Source: Prado023 sp963714995 (GTDB lineage: Bacteria; Actinomycetota; Actinomycetes; S36-B12; CAIYMF01). From it: DNA of 64,000 nt. The notes below the pieces were generated by a model. It was not told the DNA's origin, did no database searches, and saw nothing but the letters and a program-made list of their open reading frames with translations. The translations under genes and the position numbers were made by a program. The stretch spans positions 174,553 to 238,552 of the forward strand of contig CAVQQP010000001.1 of the NCBI GenBank assembly GCA_963714995.1, written 5' to 3'. Below are positions 53,418 to 62,378 of the stretch, piece by piece. Every line of letters starts with the position of its first letter. The stretch's first letter is position 1.

Positions 53418-56264
53418 GTGCTGGTCGGACGATCTGGGGAGCTGGGGCGGCTGGATGCCCTGGTCGTGTCCGCCTGCAGGGGTGCCGGAGGACAGCTCGT
53501 CCTCGTCGGCGACCCGGGGATGGGCAGGAGCGCGTTGCTCGACGCGGTGCATCGGAGGGCGGCTCGGCGAGATCTGCGGGTGCTGCATGTCCGCGCGACG
53601 CCGGGCATGGACTCGATGCCGGGCTCACTGTTGGAGGCCATCCGAGGGACGAACGGCTCACCCCCACGCCCGACCCCGTCCGGGCCCGAGGCTCACGAGG
53701 CACTGGCACTGCTGGATGCGTGCGTCGAACCGGGTCCCGTCCTGCTCCTGGTCGATGACGCCCACCATGCCGACACGCTGTCGCTGACAACCCTGCGCAC
53801 GGCGATCGAGCGGGTCGGGCGGTCGCCCTGTGCCGTGGTGGTCGCCTGCCCTCCCGATCCCGCACTTCCGCAGCAGCTCGCCGGCTGGCCCCGACTCCGG
53901 CTCGAACCGTTGGACCGCGAATCCGCGGGAGCTGTGCTGCGCGCGAACCTCGGCCTGGGGAGTGGCACCCCGGTTCCAGACCACGTCACCGACGCCCTTC
54001 ACGGGAACCTCCACGCCCTGGTTGCTGCCCACGACCTGCTGTCGGACGACCAGTTGACCGGTCGCGCACCGCTGCCGTATCCGATGCCGATGCCGACGGC
54101 CCTGCTGACCGGCTGGAGCCCAGCCCTGGACCGGTTGGGGCAGCGGGCACAGGATGCCCTGCTCGACCTGGCCGTCTCCGGAGGCCGGCTGGCCCTGCTG
54201 ACGGCAATGGCCGAGTCCGGGCAGGCACTGGCCGAGGGGCTCGACGAGGCTGAGCAGTCCGGGGTCCTGGTCCTGGGCACCCCGGGGCATGCGGCGTTCC
54301 GCACCGCGACCGTGCGCGATGTGGTGCTCGCCCGGGCACCTGCCGGCCAGCGTCGCCGAGCCCACCGACGTGCCGCCGAGGCGGCCCTGCGACTGGACCT
54401 TGCCCCCAGCATCATCGTGGACCACCTGGCCCTGTCGGTCATCACCGCCGATGACTCGACCGCAGCCGAGATCGCCGCCCAGGCGGAGCGCGCAGAGCGG
54501 GCGGAGCACTATGCGGCGGCGGCGCGGGCGTGGGAGGCGGCGGCACACATGACCACCGTGCCGTCCGACCGGGTGGCCTTCGCCCTCTCGGCGATCCGCG
54601 TGTCCTTCGACATGGGACTGCCCGCCTCCGAGGACCTCCTGGAGATCGTGTCGGAGGACCGCCTGGATCCCCGGTCAGCCGCGCACGTCGCGGGCATCCG
54701 GGCCGAGCAGCGGGCGGACCTCGATCCCGCCGCGGCATTGCCCGCCATCCTGGGACAGGTCGAACGTGCCGAGACGGCCTCACCCGAGCTGATGCCGACC
54801 CTGCTGCTCGATGTCGTCGGCATCGCCCTGCAGATCGGTGACACCCGGGCTGCCCTCGATGCCGCCGAACGCTACGCACAGCTCGACCTCCTGGACCAGG
54901 CCTATCCGCATCGGCCCGATCCGTCCTGGACGCGCAGCGCAGCGCTGGCCGCCGCGCTCTTCCAGGATGGGCAGGTGGCTCGGGCGATGCCCCTGCGCCG
55001 GGAGGCGATCGAGGCAGCCGGCGCCACGGACCCTCGGGCGATGGACCTGCCCATGCTGATGAGCACCATCGGACTCGACGACATCCTGCTCGACATCAGC
55101 CCGGCGGCGACCGACCGGCTCCTCGTCGCGGCCGAGCGGGCCAAGGGGGACTCGGGACTCCTGCCCTGCCTCTATGGGATCCAGGGATGGCGGGCCAAGG
55201 CCCGGGGGGACTGGCAGGCCGCACGGGCCTTCCTGGTCCTCGGGCGCCCCCAGGCCGAGGCGGCGGGCCTGGTCCAGCCCTGGCTGGGCATGACCGCCCT
55301 GTCCGTCGAGCTGGCCGCCCAGTGCGGTGACGACGAGGTGCTGCGCATCGACTCCCGGCGCCTGCGCGACGTCGGGTCCGGATGCGGCGACCGGCGCCGA
55401 CTGGCCACGCTGGACCGGGCACTCGGCCTGCGGGCGCTCGTGGACGGTCGCCTTGGGGACGCCGTCGCCCACCTGTCAGCAGCCGCGGATGTGGGGTTCC
55501 TCGGGCGCGGCCTGCGCGATGCCGTCCTGCCGGCGCGCGTGGACCTCATCGAGGCGTTCGTGCGCTCCGGGGACTACGCCGAGGCCGCTCGACGGCATTC
55601 CGAGCTCCACCCCCTGCTCGCCGACATGGGCGACCCGCTGGCGACCGCGCTCGACGAGCGGGCCGCCGCCCTGGTCACGGGTGGCGAGGAGGCAGAGGAG
55701 CACTACTGCGCCGCCCTGGCCGCCCATGAGATGTCGGGCGAGCCCTTCGAGCAGGCACGGACGCACATGCTCCTCGGCGAGCACCTGCGCCGCAGCCGCC
55801 GGAGATCCGAGGCACGCGCTCACCTGCAGAGCGCGATCCACACCTTCGACCGGCTCGGGGCGGCACCATGGTCGGCTCGGGCGGGCCAGGAGCTTCGTGC
55901 CGCTGGCGGGCAGCCGGGTGGCGCCGCACGCGAGACCGCCGGCAACACCATCGCGCTGACCCCGCAGGAGCGTGCAGTCGCCCTCGCCGTGTCCTCCGGG
56001 ATGAGCAACCGCGAGGTCGCGGAGGCGCTGTTCCTGTCGACCCGGACGGTGGAGTACCACCTGGGCAACATCTACCGGAAGCTGGAGGTCCATGGACGCG
56101 GGGCGCTCGCGAGGGCACTGGACGCAACGCCCGCGGCGGCGCCGGTGTCGGCGACCGCAGCCCTCGCAGGAGTCGCAGGGCTGAATCGCCCACCTGCGAC
56201 GCTCCGAGACCTGGCCCCCCACCCATCCCGGTCTCCCCCTTGCGTGTCCCGGCCCGGCAGGTGA
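53418..56264 (+). CDS. Large LuxR-family (LAL/MalT-like) transcriptional regulator
   Basis: 948 residues. An N-terminal AAA/STAND ATPase starts LVGRSGELGRLDALV with loop GDPGMGRSALL, where Arg replaces the usual Walker A Lys, and Walker B VLLLVDDAHHAD. A long helical TPR-like middle follows. The C-terminal LuxR helix-turn-helix is LTPQERAVALAVSSGMSNRE then VAEALFLSTRTVEYHLGNIY and RKLEVHGRGALARAL. GTG start at 53418. Such regulators sense metabolites or envelope signals; the pirin gene ten bases downstream may be part of its output. Confidence 0.88.
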   Translation: MLVGRSGELGRLDALVVSACRGAGGQLVLVGDPGMGRSALLDAVHRRAARRDLRVLHVRATPGMDSMPGSLLEAIRGTNGSPPRPTPSGPEAHEALALLDACVEPGPVLLLVDDAHHADTLSLTTLRTAIERVGRSPCAVVVACPPDPALPQQLAGWPRLRLEPLDRESAGAVLRANLGLGSGTPVPDHVTDALHGNLHALVAAHDLLSDDQLTGRAPLPYPMPMPTALLTGWSPALDRLGQRAQDALLDLAVSGGRLALLTAMAESGQALAEGLDEAEQSGVLVLGTPGHAAFRTATVRDVVLARAPAGQRRRAHRRAAEAALRLDLAPSIIVDHLALSVITADDSTAAEIAAQAERAERAEHYAAAARAWEAAAHMTTVPSDRVAFALSAIRVSFDMGLPASEDLLEIVSEDRLDPRSAAHVAGIRAEQRADLDPAAALPAILGQVERAETASPELMPTLLLDVVGIALQIGDTRAALDAAERYAQLDLLDQAYPHRPDPSWTRSAALAAALFQDGQVARAMPLRREAIEAAGATDPRAMDLPMLMSTIGLDDILLDISPAATDRLLVAAERAKGDSGLLPCLYGIQGWRAKARGDWQAARAFLVLGRPQAEAAGLVQPWLGMTALSVELAAQCGDDEVLRIDSRRLRDVGSGCGDRRRLATLDRALGLRALVDGRLGDAVAHLSAAADVGFLGRGLRDAVLPARVDLIEAFVRSGDYAEAARRHSELHPLLADMGDPLATALDERAAALVTGGEEAEEHYCAALAAHEMSGEPFEQARTHMLLGEHLRRSRRRSEARAHLQSAIHTFDRLGAAPWSARAGQELRAAGGQPGGAARETAGNTIALTPQERAVALAVSSGMSNREVAEALFLSTRTVEYHLGNIYRKLEVHGRGALARALDATPAAAPVSATAALAGVAGLNRPPATLRDLAPHPSRSPPCVSRPGR

Positions 56265-56274
56265 CGCTGGGGCC

Positions 56275-57183
56275 ATGTCCATCGAGGTCCACGACGGGGT
56301 CACGGCCGAGGTCGGGCGGATGCAGGTGCGCCGCGTCCTGCCGCGTCGGCGGCTGCGCACGATCGGCGCCTGGTGCTTCGCCGACCACATGGGGCCGGCG
56401 GAGGTCACCGAGACCGCGGGCCTGGACGTCGGGCCGCATCCGCACACCGGCCTGCAGACCGTCACCTGGCTCATGGAGGGCGCGGTGCTGCACCGCGACA
56501 GCCTCGGCTCGGAGCAGCTGATCCGCCCCGGCCAGGTGAACCTGATGACCGCCGGCCGCGGCGTGGTCCACGCCGAGGAGAACACCGGCACCTACCGGGG
56601 CACCCTGCAGGGCGTGCAGCTCTGGGTCGCGCAGCCCGACGGCGTCCGGCACGGCGATCCGGGGTTCGAGCACCACGGGGAGCTCCCGGTCGTGGAATGG
56701 GGGCGGGCGTCAGCGACCCTGATCGCTGGCACCTACCTCGGGGCGACGTCGCCGGCAGCCTTCGACACGGAGCTGCTCGGGATGCAGGCCACGGTCCAGC
56801 CCGGGGTGACGACCTTCGGCCTGCGACCGGACTTCGAGCACGCGGTCATCGCCCTCGACGGACCCCTGCTCGTCGGCGACGCCCTGGCCGCCCCGCGAAC
56901 CCCCACGAATCCGGGCCAGATCGCCGCGCTCGGACCAGGGCGATCCGAGATCGACATCGAGGCCCGCGAACCCACGCGACTGATGGTCCTGGGCGGCGTC
57001 CCGTTCCCCGAGCCGGTCTTCATGTGGTGGAACTTCGTGGCCCGCAACGCCGACGAGGTGTCGACCTTCTACGCCGACTGGCGGGACCGGGCACAGCGCT
57101 TCGGCGAGGTCGACTCAGTCCTCGACCGGATTCCTGCGCCCCCACCGCCGTGGGAACCGATCCGCACGACCGGCCCGCGTTGA
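56275..57183 (+). CDS. Pirin-family bicupin protein
   Basis: 302-residue pirin. The N-terminal cupin has RTIGAWCFADHMGPAE, PHPHTGLQTVTWLMEGAVLH with two metal His residues, and TAGRGVVHAEE with the third His and Glu. The second cupin ends PFPEPVFMWWNFVARNADEV, a pirin hallmark. Pirins are redox- or quercetinase-related proteins, sometimes regulatory. It begins ten bases after the LuxR gene, so the two are probably co-transcribed. Confidence 0.9.
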   Translation: MSIEVHDGVTAEVGRMQVRRVLPRRRLRTIGAWCFADHMGPAEVTETAGLDVGPHPHTGLQTVTWLMEGAVLHRDSLGSEQLIRPGQVNLMTAGRGVVHAEENTGTYRGTLQGVQLWVAQPDGVRHGDPGFEHHGELPVVEWGRASATLIAGTYLGATSPAAFDTELLGMQATVQPGVTTFGLRPDFEHAVIALDGPLLVGDALAAPRTPTNPGQIAALGPGRSEIDIEAREPTRLMVLGGVPFPEPVFMWWNFVARNADEVSTFYADWRDRAQRFGEVDSVLDRIPAPPPPWEPIRTTGPR

Positions 57184-57225
57184 CCCCTCCGCGGGTCGGG
57201 GATGGCCGCGGAACTTGAGATCCAC

Positions 57226-57241
57226 ATACCCCCTGGGGTAT
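57226..57241. promoter_or_regulatory. CsoR/CstR-type operator overlapping a promoter
   Basis: ATACCCCCTGGGGTAT is a perfect inverted repeat with seven-base arms and a CT spacer, the classical form bound by CsoR-family copper or persulfide sensors. A -10-like TATAGT starts inside it at 57239, so a bound repressor would block the promoter of the Cys-rich protein 36 bases downstream. Confidence 0.75.
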
Positions 57242-57276
57242 AGTGGGACTCACCACGAACTCGAAGGAGACCCCCT

Positions 57277-57393
57277 ATGTGCAGCCCCGCGATCTGCCGC
57301 TCGTGCGGCAAGGTGACCTACTCCGGCTGTGGCCGGCACGTCGACCAGGTGATGGCCGGCGTGCCCGAGCCCCGGCAGTGCACCTGCCGCTGA
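57277..57393 (+). CDS. 38-residue cysteine-rich micro-protein
   Basis: Starts MCSPAICRSCGKVTYSGCGR and ends VMAGVPEPRQCTCR. Six cysteines in CxxxxCxxC...C...CxC order plus one His suggest a zinc- or copper-binding knuckle. The ATG follows AAGGAG at seven bases. A CsoR-like operator and -10 element are directly upstream. Short proteins with this CSPAxCRxCGK...CG.HV.QVMAGVP pattern are widespread in actinobacteria but uncharacterised to my knowledge. Confidence 0.8.
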   Translation: MCSPAICRSCGKVTYSGCGRHVDQVMAGVPEPRQCTCR

Positions 57394-57470
57394 CCCTCGC
57401 GGCGCGGCGCCCCCGGGCGCTCCGCCTCCCGCCGGGTCGCCCGACTCGGCGCAGACCCTCCCGTTAGGCG

Positions 57471-57500
57471 CAGACCCTCCCGGAATTCCGGGAGGGTCTG
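57471..57500. repeat. 30-bp perfect palindrome within a GACCCTCCCG repeat cluster
   Basis: Arms CAGACCCTCCCGGAA and complement meet without a loop at 57485/57486. Further copies of GACCCTCCCG or its complement occur at 57454, 57507 and 57529, and two 16-bp copies of CTGCGGGCATGTGGCC follow at 57538 and 57556. The structure could terminate the micro-protein transcript or be a small repetitive element. Confidence 0.7.
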
Positions 57501-57608
57501 AGCTTTCCGGGAGGGTTTGAGCTCTCTGCGGGAGGGTCTGCGGGCATGTGGCCGTCTGCGGGCATGTGGCCACCCGCGGTCGGGTGGCGCTCACCGTAGG
57601 GTCGGGCC

Positions 57609-58769
57609 ATGGACAGCACGACAGCGTCGGCCCACGTCACCCGTGCCGGTCGGGCCACGATCGGGAGGTCGACCGAGGGCCTGGCTGAGGCACGACGCTC
57701 CTGGCGGATCATCCTGCAGGCCACGCTGGCAGCGACGCTGGCCTACGCCGCCGCCCTGCAGATCGGGCACGACCAGCCCTTCTTCGCGCCCATCGCGGCC
57801 ATCGCCACGGTCGCGGTGTCGCTGGCCCATCGGCTGCGCCGGTCCGCTGAGCTCCTCGTGGGCAATGCCCTGGGCATCTTCTTCGCCGACCTGCTCATCG
57901 CCGAGATCGGGACCGGCGTCTGGCAGCTGGGGCTGGTCGTGGCGATCGCCCTGACGACGGCGATCATGGCCGGCGGCGGGCCGATCCTGATCATGCAGGC
58001 CTCGTCCGCCGCCATCCTGATCGCCACCCTGACCCCTCCGACGCAGGCCCAGCCCTGGAACACCAGCCGCGTCGTCGATGCCGTGATCGGTGGGCTCATC
58101 GGGCTGGCCGTCTCGGCCCTGGTGATGCCCGTCGATCCCGCGCGTCACGCCCAGCAGTCGACGCTCCCGGTGATCGCGGCGATCGCCGGCGGCTACCGGA
58201 GGGTGGCCGCGGCCCTGAGCCAGCGCGACCCCGCCGAGGCCCGCGCCGCACTGGATGACCTCCGCGCCACCGCTCCGGTCCTCGCCTCGTTCCACGCCGG
58301 CCTCGACGCGACCCGTGAGTCCGTGCGGCTCTCGCCCTGGTACTGGGGCCAGCGCCAGACCCTGGCGACCTACACCCTGGCCGGTGGGCACCTCGACAAC
58401 GCCCTGCGCAACCTCCGGGTCCTGGCCCGCCAGGCATCGATCGCCCTGGAGCGCGACGACGCCGTCCCCGCTGAGATCCCGCACTCGCTGGCCGACCTGG
58501 CCGGCGGAGTCGAGGCCCTGGGACCCATGCTCGCCGGTGACAGCGAGGCAGGACCCGTGCGCGACGTCATCCTCAGGGCAGTCGGGATCGCCGCCGGCGC
58601 CCCGGCCGAGGGCCTGTTCACCATTCCGATGGTGGCCCAGATCCGGCTCTCCGCCTCCGACCTCCTGCAGGCCACCGACATGACGGTGGACGAAGCCGCC
58701 ACGGCAATCCGTGCCGTCGGCGATCTCCGGGACCTCGGCCCCACGGACCCGGGACCAATGGCAGGGTAA
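57609..58769 (+). CDS. FUSC-family (aromatic-acid-exporter-like) membrane protein
   Basis: 386 residues. An N-terminal block of five to six helices (IILQATLAATLAYAAALQIG, FFAPIAAIATVAVSLAHRLR, LGLVVAIALTTAIMAGGGPI, VVDAVIGGLIGLAVSALVMP) carries the RRSAELLVGNALG segment of FUSC proteins; the C-terminal half is soluble and helical. Efflux of aromatic acids or similar compounds is the family theme. The last bases overlap the iron box of feoA. Confidence 0.82.
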   Translation: MDSTTASAHVTRAGRATIGRSTEGLAEARRSWRIILQATLAATLAYAAALQIGHDQPFFAPIAAIATVAVSLAHRLRRSAELLVGNALGIFFADLLIAEIGTGVWQLGLVVAIALTTAIMAGGGPILIMQASSAAILIATLTPPTQAQPWNTSRVVDAVIGGLIGLAVSALVMPVDPARHAQQSTLPVIAAIAGGYRRVAAALSQRDPAEARAALDDLRATAPVLASFHAGLDATRESVRLSPWYWGQRQTLATYTLAGGHLDNALRNLRVLARQASIALERDDAVPAEIPHSLADLAGGVEALGPMLAGDSEAGPVRDVILRAVGIAAGAPAEGLFTIPMVAQIRLSASDLLQATDMTVDEAATAIRAVGDLRDLGPTDPGPMAG

Positions 58770-58781
58770 GGCAAGCCTTAC
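58766..58781. promoter_or_regulatory. IdeR/DtxR iron box of feoABC
   Basis: GTAAGGCAAGCCTTAC is a perfect palindrome matching the core of the actinobacterial iron box (TTAGGTTAGSCTAACCTAA). It ends 19 bases before feoA. Iron-loaded IdeR/DtxR should repress the ferrous uptake operon here. Confidence 0.8.
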
Positions 58782-58800
58782 CTTGAGGTAGCCTGTGCCC

Positions 58801-59040
58801 ATGATGCTGGACGCGGCCCGCACCGGGCAGCTGATGACCGTCGTGGGCCGCAGCCGGTCCTCGAGTGCGATCAGCCGCCGGCTGGCGGAGCTGGGGATCC
58901 GACCGGGAGCCACGCTGGCGATCCAGTCGCGGACGAGCGGCGGCGGGGCGATCCTGGCCATCGGCGACGACCGGATCGCGGTCTCGCGCCAGATCCTGGA
59001 CAGCATCGAGGTCGATCCCGAGGTGGTGGCGCATGGCTGA
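58801..59040 (+). CDS. feoA: Ferrous iron transport protein A
   Basis: 79-residue SH3-like FeoA. It reads AISRRLAELGIRPGATLAIQ then SRTSGGGAILAIGDDRIAVS, the standard FeoA pattern in which the product assists the FeoB pore. Two adjacent ATGs (58801, 58804) are possible starts. It overlaps feoB by eight bases and is preceded by an iron box. Confidence 0.9.
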   Translation: MMLDAARTGQLMTVVGRSRSSSAISRRLAELGIRPGATLAIQSRTSGGGAILAIGDDRIAVSRQILDSIEVDPEVVAHG

Positions 59041-61024
59041 CACGGTCGCCAGCTGCCACGAGGCACCCGGCCAGCCGGCGCACCCCGGGGCACGCCGGGT
59101 CGCGCTCGTGGGCAGCCCCAACTCCGGGAAGTCCACGTTGTTCAACGCGCTCACCGGCGCGGGCCGCGCGGTCGGCAACTACCCGGGGACCAGCGTCGAG
59201 GTCGGCACCGGGCGCTGGGCCGACCCCGCGTTCGGCGAGCTCTCGCTGACCGACCTGCCCGGCGCGTACTCGTTGAACCCGATGTCCCCCGACGAGGCCC
59301 TGACCGCGGACCTCCTGCACGGCGGCGACCAGGTCGACGCCGTCGTGGTCGTGTGCGACGGCGCCCACCTCGGACGCTCGCTGGTGCTCGCGGCGCACGT
59401 GCGACAGCTGCCGGTTCCGGTGGTCGTCGCCCTGACCATGACCGACGTCGCGGCCCGCCGGGGCCTCGAGGTCGACGACGCCGTCCTCGCCGAGCGCCTC
59501 GGGGTGGGGGTGGTCCGGCTGGACCCCAGGCGTCGGGACGTCCACGCCCTGGCGGCGGCGGTCGCCGAAGCCCTGGCCAACCCCGTGATCCACCCCTTGA
59601 CGCTCGCGCCGACGACCGTCGGCGGCTGCAGCGTCGGCTGCCCTGCCGACTGCACCGCCTGCCCCCCGACCGCCATGAGCGACCTGACGGCCCGCCTCGA
59701 CCCCGAGGACGACCTCGCCCGCGCCGAGGCGGTCTTCACCTGGGTCACCGACACGACCGCCCTGGCCACCAGCCGCGCCCACGAGCTCCGGCAGACCTGG
59801 TCCGACCGGATCGACCGCTGGGTGACCGCCCCCGTGATCGGGCCCGTCATCTTCCTGGGCGTCATGTGGGCCGTGTTCGCACTCACCACCACGGTGGCCG
59901 CACCCCTGCAGGGGGCGCTCGACGCGTTCTTCACCGGCCCGGTGACGTCGGTGACGACAGCCGCCTTCGAGGCGGTCGGCCTTGGCGGCAGCCTGGTGGA
60001 GGGCTTCGTCGTCGACGGCCTCATCGCCGGAGTCGGGATGCTGCTGACGTTCGTCCCGCTCATGGCCATCATGTTCGTGCTGCTCGCCCTGCTCGAGGAC
60101 TCCGGCTACATGTCGCGGGCCGCTGTCGTGACCGACCGGCTCATGTCCCGGCTCGGCCTCCCCGGGCGCGCGTTCCTGCCCCTGGTGGTCGGGTTCGGCT
60201 GCAACGTCCCGGCGATCTCCGCGGTCCGCGTCCTGCCCGACGCGCGGCACCGGCTGCTGACCGCCCTGCTCGTCCCGTTCACGTCGTGCTCGGCGCGCCT
60301 GACCGTGTACGTGATGGTGGCAGCCACGTTCTTCCCGGCCAACGCCGGCACGGTGGTGTTCCTGATGTACGTGACGAGCATCCTGCTGGTCATCCTCGGC
60401 GGCCTCCTGCTGCGCTCCACGCTGATCCGGACGATGGGCTCCGACCCGCTCGTCCTCGACCTGCCGCCCTACCAGACCCCGTCGGTCCGCCTGCTCGGCA
60501 CCGCCACGTGGATGCGGCTGCGCGGGTTCCTGGAGACGGCGTCGGGGATCATCGTGGCCACGGTCGCGGTGGTGTGGGCGCTCGGCGTCATCCCCGCACC
60601 CGGGACCAGCGGGACCCTGGGGGACGTGCCGATCGGCGACAGCCTGTACGCGTGGATCGCCGATCAGGCCAGCGTCCTGTTCATCCCGACCGGCTTCGCC
60701 GAGTGGCATGCCATCGGGGCGCTCATCGTCGGATTCGTGGCGAAGGAGGCCGTGATCTCCTCGTGGGCGCAGACCTACCCGTCCGACGTCGACCTCTCGG
60801 CGGCGGTGTACGCGGACTTCGCGGCCAGCTCCGGGGGCCACCCGCAGGCAGCCGCCGCCGCATTCCTCGTGTTCCTGCTGGCCTACACCCCGTGCGTGGC
60901 GACGCTGGCGGCACAGAAGCGCCAGATCGGCACGCGCTGGACCGGCGTCGGAGTCGTCATGCAGTTGGCCATGGCATGGCTGCTCGCCGTGGCGGTCTTC
61001 CAGATCGGGGTGGCGCTGACATGA
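59033..61024 (+). CDS. feoB: Ferrous iron transporter FeoB
   Basis: 663-residue GTPase-permease for Fe2+. The N-terminal G domain has VGSPNSGKSTLFNALTG (G1), NYPGTSVEVGTG (G2 region), TDLPGAYSLNPMSPDE (G3) and VALTMTDVAAR (G4-like; the usual NxxD reads TMTD). The membrane part holds both Gate motifs: LEDSGYMSRAAVVTDRLMSR, GFGCNVPAISAVRVLPD and PFTSCSARLTVYVM. The ATG at 59033 lies inside feoA. A Cys-rich insert GGCSVGCPADCTACPP between G domain and pore is notable. Confidence 0.95.
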   Translation: MADTVASCHEAPGQPAHPGARRVALVGSPNSGKSTLFNALTGAGRAVGNYPGTSVEVGTGRWADPAFGELSLTDLPGAYSLNPMSPDEALTADLLHGGDQVDAVVVVCDGAHLGRSLVLAAHVRQLPVPVVVALTMTDVAARRGLEVDDAVLAERLGVGVVRLDPRRRDVHALAAAVAEALANPVIHPLTLAPTTVGGCSVGCPADCTACPPTAMSDLTARLDPEDDLARAEAVFTWVTDTTALATSRAHELRQTWSDRIDRWVTAPVIGPVIFLGVMWAVFALTTTVAAPLQGALDAFFTGPVTSVTTAAFEAVGLGGSLVEGFVVDGLIAGVGMLLTFVPLMAIMFVLLALLEDSGYMSRAAVVTDRLMSRLGLPGRAFLPLVVGFGCNVPAISAVRVLPDARHRLLTALLVPFTSCSARLTVYVMVAATFFPANAGTVVFLMYVTSILLVILGGLLLRSTLIRTMGSDPLVLDLPPYQTPSVRLLGTATWMRLRGFLETASGIIVATVAVVWALGVIPAPGTSGTLGDVPIGDSLYAWIADQASVLFIPTGFAEWHAIGALIVGFVAKEAVISSWAQTYPSDVDLSAAVYADFAASSGGHPQAAAAAFLVFLLAYTPCVATLAAQKRQIGTRWTGVGVVMQLAMAWLLAVAVFQIGVALT

Positions 61025-61293
61025 GCATCGTGAGCGACGTCCTTGCGGCGGTGGCCGCGGGCGCCGGCTCGACGGTCGAGGTCGCGCGGCGCACCGGCAC
61101 CACGCAGCAGGATGCCGAGACGGCACTCGCCGCCCTGTCCGCGACCGGCCGCATCCGCCGGGTCCTGGTGTTCGCCGATGCCTGCGCGACCGAGGGCTGC
61201 TCGGGCTGCGCATCCTCGGGTGGGTGCGCCTCGGCCGGGGTGGGCTCGCTGGTGGGCTCGGGCCTCACGGCCTGGCGGGCCGTCCCGCGCTGA
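61021..61293 (+). CDS. FeoC-like winged-helix protein with cysteine cluster
   Basis: 90-residue protein. A winged-helix start (SDVLAAVAAGAGSTVEVARR then TGTTQQDAETALAALSATGR) is followed by a cysteine motif CATEGCSGCASSGGC, which could hold an Fe-S cluster as proposed for FeoC. The ATG overlaps the feoB stop (ATGA). Probably regulates or stabilises FeoB. Confidence 0.8.
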   Translation: MSIVSDVLAAVAAGAGSTVEVARRTGTTQQDAETALAALSATGRIRRVLVFADACATEGCSGCASSGGCASAGVGSLVGSGLTAWRAVPR

Positions 61294-61692
61294 GGCCGGG
61301 CTGACGGGCGTGACGCAGGGCGGGCGCAGCCAGGGCGCACAGGCGGGCGCGGGCAGCGCCTGGCGGGGGCTGGCATGGGGCGGCGGCTGGCGCGGGGTGT
61401 GGCTGCCGCCGGGGTGCGTGGCTGCCGCGGGGTGTGGCTGGCGCGGGGTGCGTGGCTGGCGCGGGGCGTGGCTGCCGCCGGGGGGCAGCGGAGGGCGGCG
61501 CCGCTCCGACAACCTCGCGCCCGTACCGGTCGAACTGACCCTGGTGGGTTCGACGACGGGCCGACCTCGCGCCCGTTCGGGTTGAACCCGAGCAGCTGAT
61601 GGGACCGGGAAGCACCGGAACGACCGCGAGGTTGGTGATCGGGGTTCTCCTCAGGGTCGTATTCAACGGGAACGGGCGCGAGGTTCCGGACC
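61294..61692. other. Repeat-rich intergenic region after feoABC
   Basis: 399 bases between convergent feoC and ogt with no credible gene. Positions 61385-61482 hold about six degenerate 16-19 bp units of GGCTGsCGCGGGGTGyGT. Positions 61511-61534, 61563-61587 and, inverted, 61662-61685 hold copies of AACCTCGCGCCCGTwCCsGT, which look like a small REP-type element. Confidence 0.7.
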
Positions 61693-62378
61693 TCACCCGC
61701 CGGCGAGGACCGCGCGTTCGTGGTCCAGCAGCCAGGCCTTGGTTCCGAGCCCCCCGGCGAACCCGGTGAGCGCGCCGGACGCCGCCACGACTCGGTGACA
61801 GGGGACCACGATCGACAGCGGGTTGCGCCCATTGGCGGCACCCACGGCGCGCGCGGCCCCCGGCTCGCCCATCTCGGCGGCCTGCTCGCCGTAGCTGATG
61901 GTCCTGCCGTAGGGGATGGTGCGCAGTGCCATCCACGCGCGCCGTTGGAAGTCCGTCCCCACCGGGTCGAGCGCGAGGTCGAACTCCCGGCGGGACCCGG
62001 AGAAGTACTCCTCGAGCTGGGCCTCGGCGGCGTCCAGGTGCTCCTCGGCCCGGAGCAGGTCGGCCGGGTCCCTCCGTGCTCCGGCCCCAGCCACCTCACG
62101 TGCGGCCCCTCCACTCACGGCGCGCCGCCTCGTGCCGCCCCGCACGACGCGCTCTCCACCTCAGTCCCCTCACCTCCGGCTCGTGCCGGGCCGTCCCCGG
62201 CCCTGGGACCGGCTGGTCCGACGGCGCGCGCCACCCGGGAGCCGTCCTCGCCCGGCCAGAGGACGGCGCGCAGGCCCGCCGGACCGGCCACGAGCTCCAG
62301 GGGTCCGATGGGCGTGCTCATCGACCGCCGGCACAGGGCGGGCGCGGCGAGCGGAGTGGTTGGGCTGGGGCGGGTCAT
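61693..62378 (-). CDS. ogt: Methylated-DNA--protein-cysteine methyltransferase
   Basis: Suicide repair enzyme for O6-alkylguanine. The C-terminal domain has TDFQRRAWMALRTIPYGRTI, SYGEQAAEMG and the active-site IVVPCHRVVAASGALTGFAG, with Cys in PCHRV. The N-terminal part (MSTPIGPLELVAGPAGLRAV) lies in another frame; a break near 62130 joins them. The ATG at 62378 overlaps the ada-alkA stop (ATGA), so the two repair genes are coupled. Confidence 0.85.
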
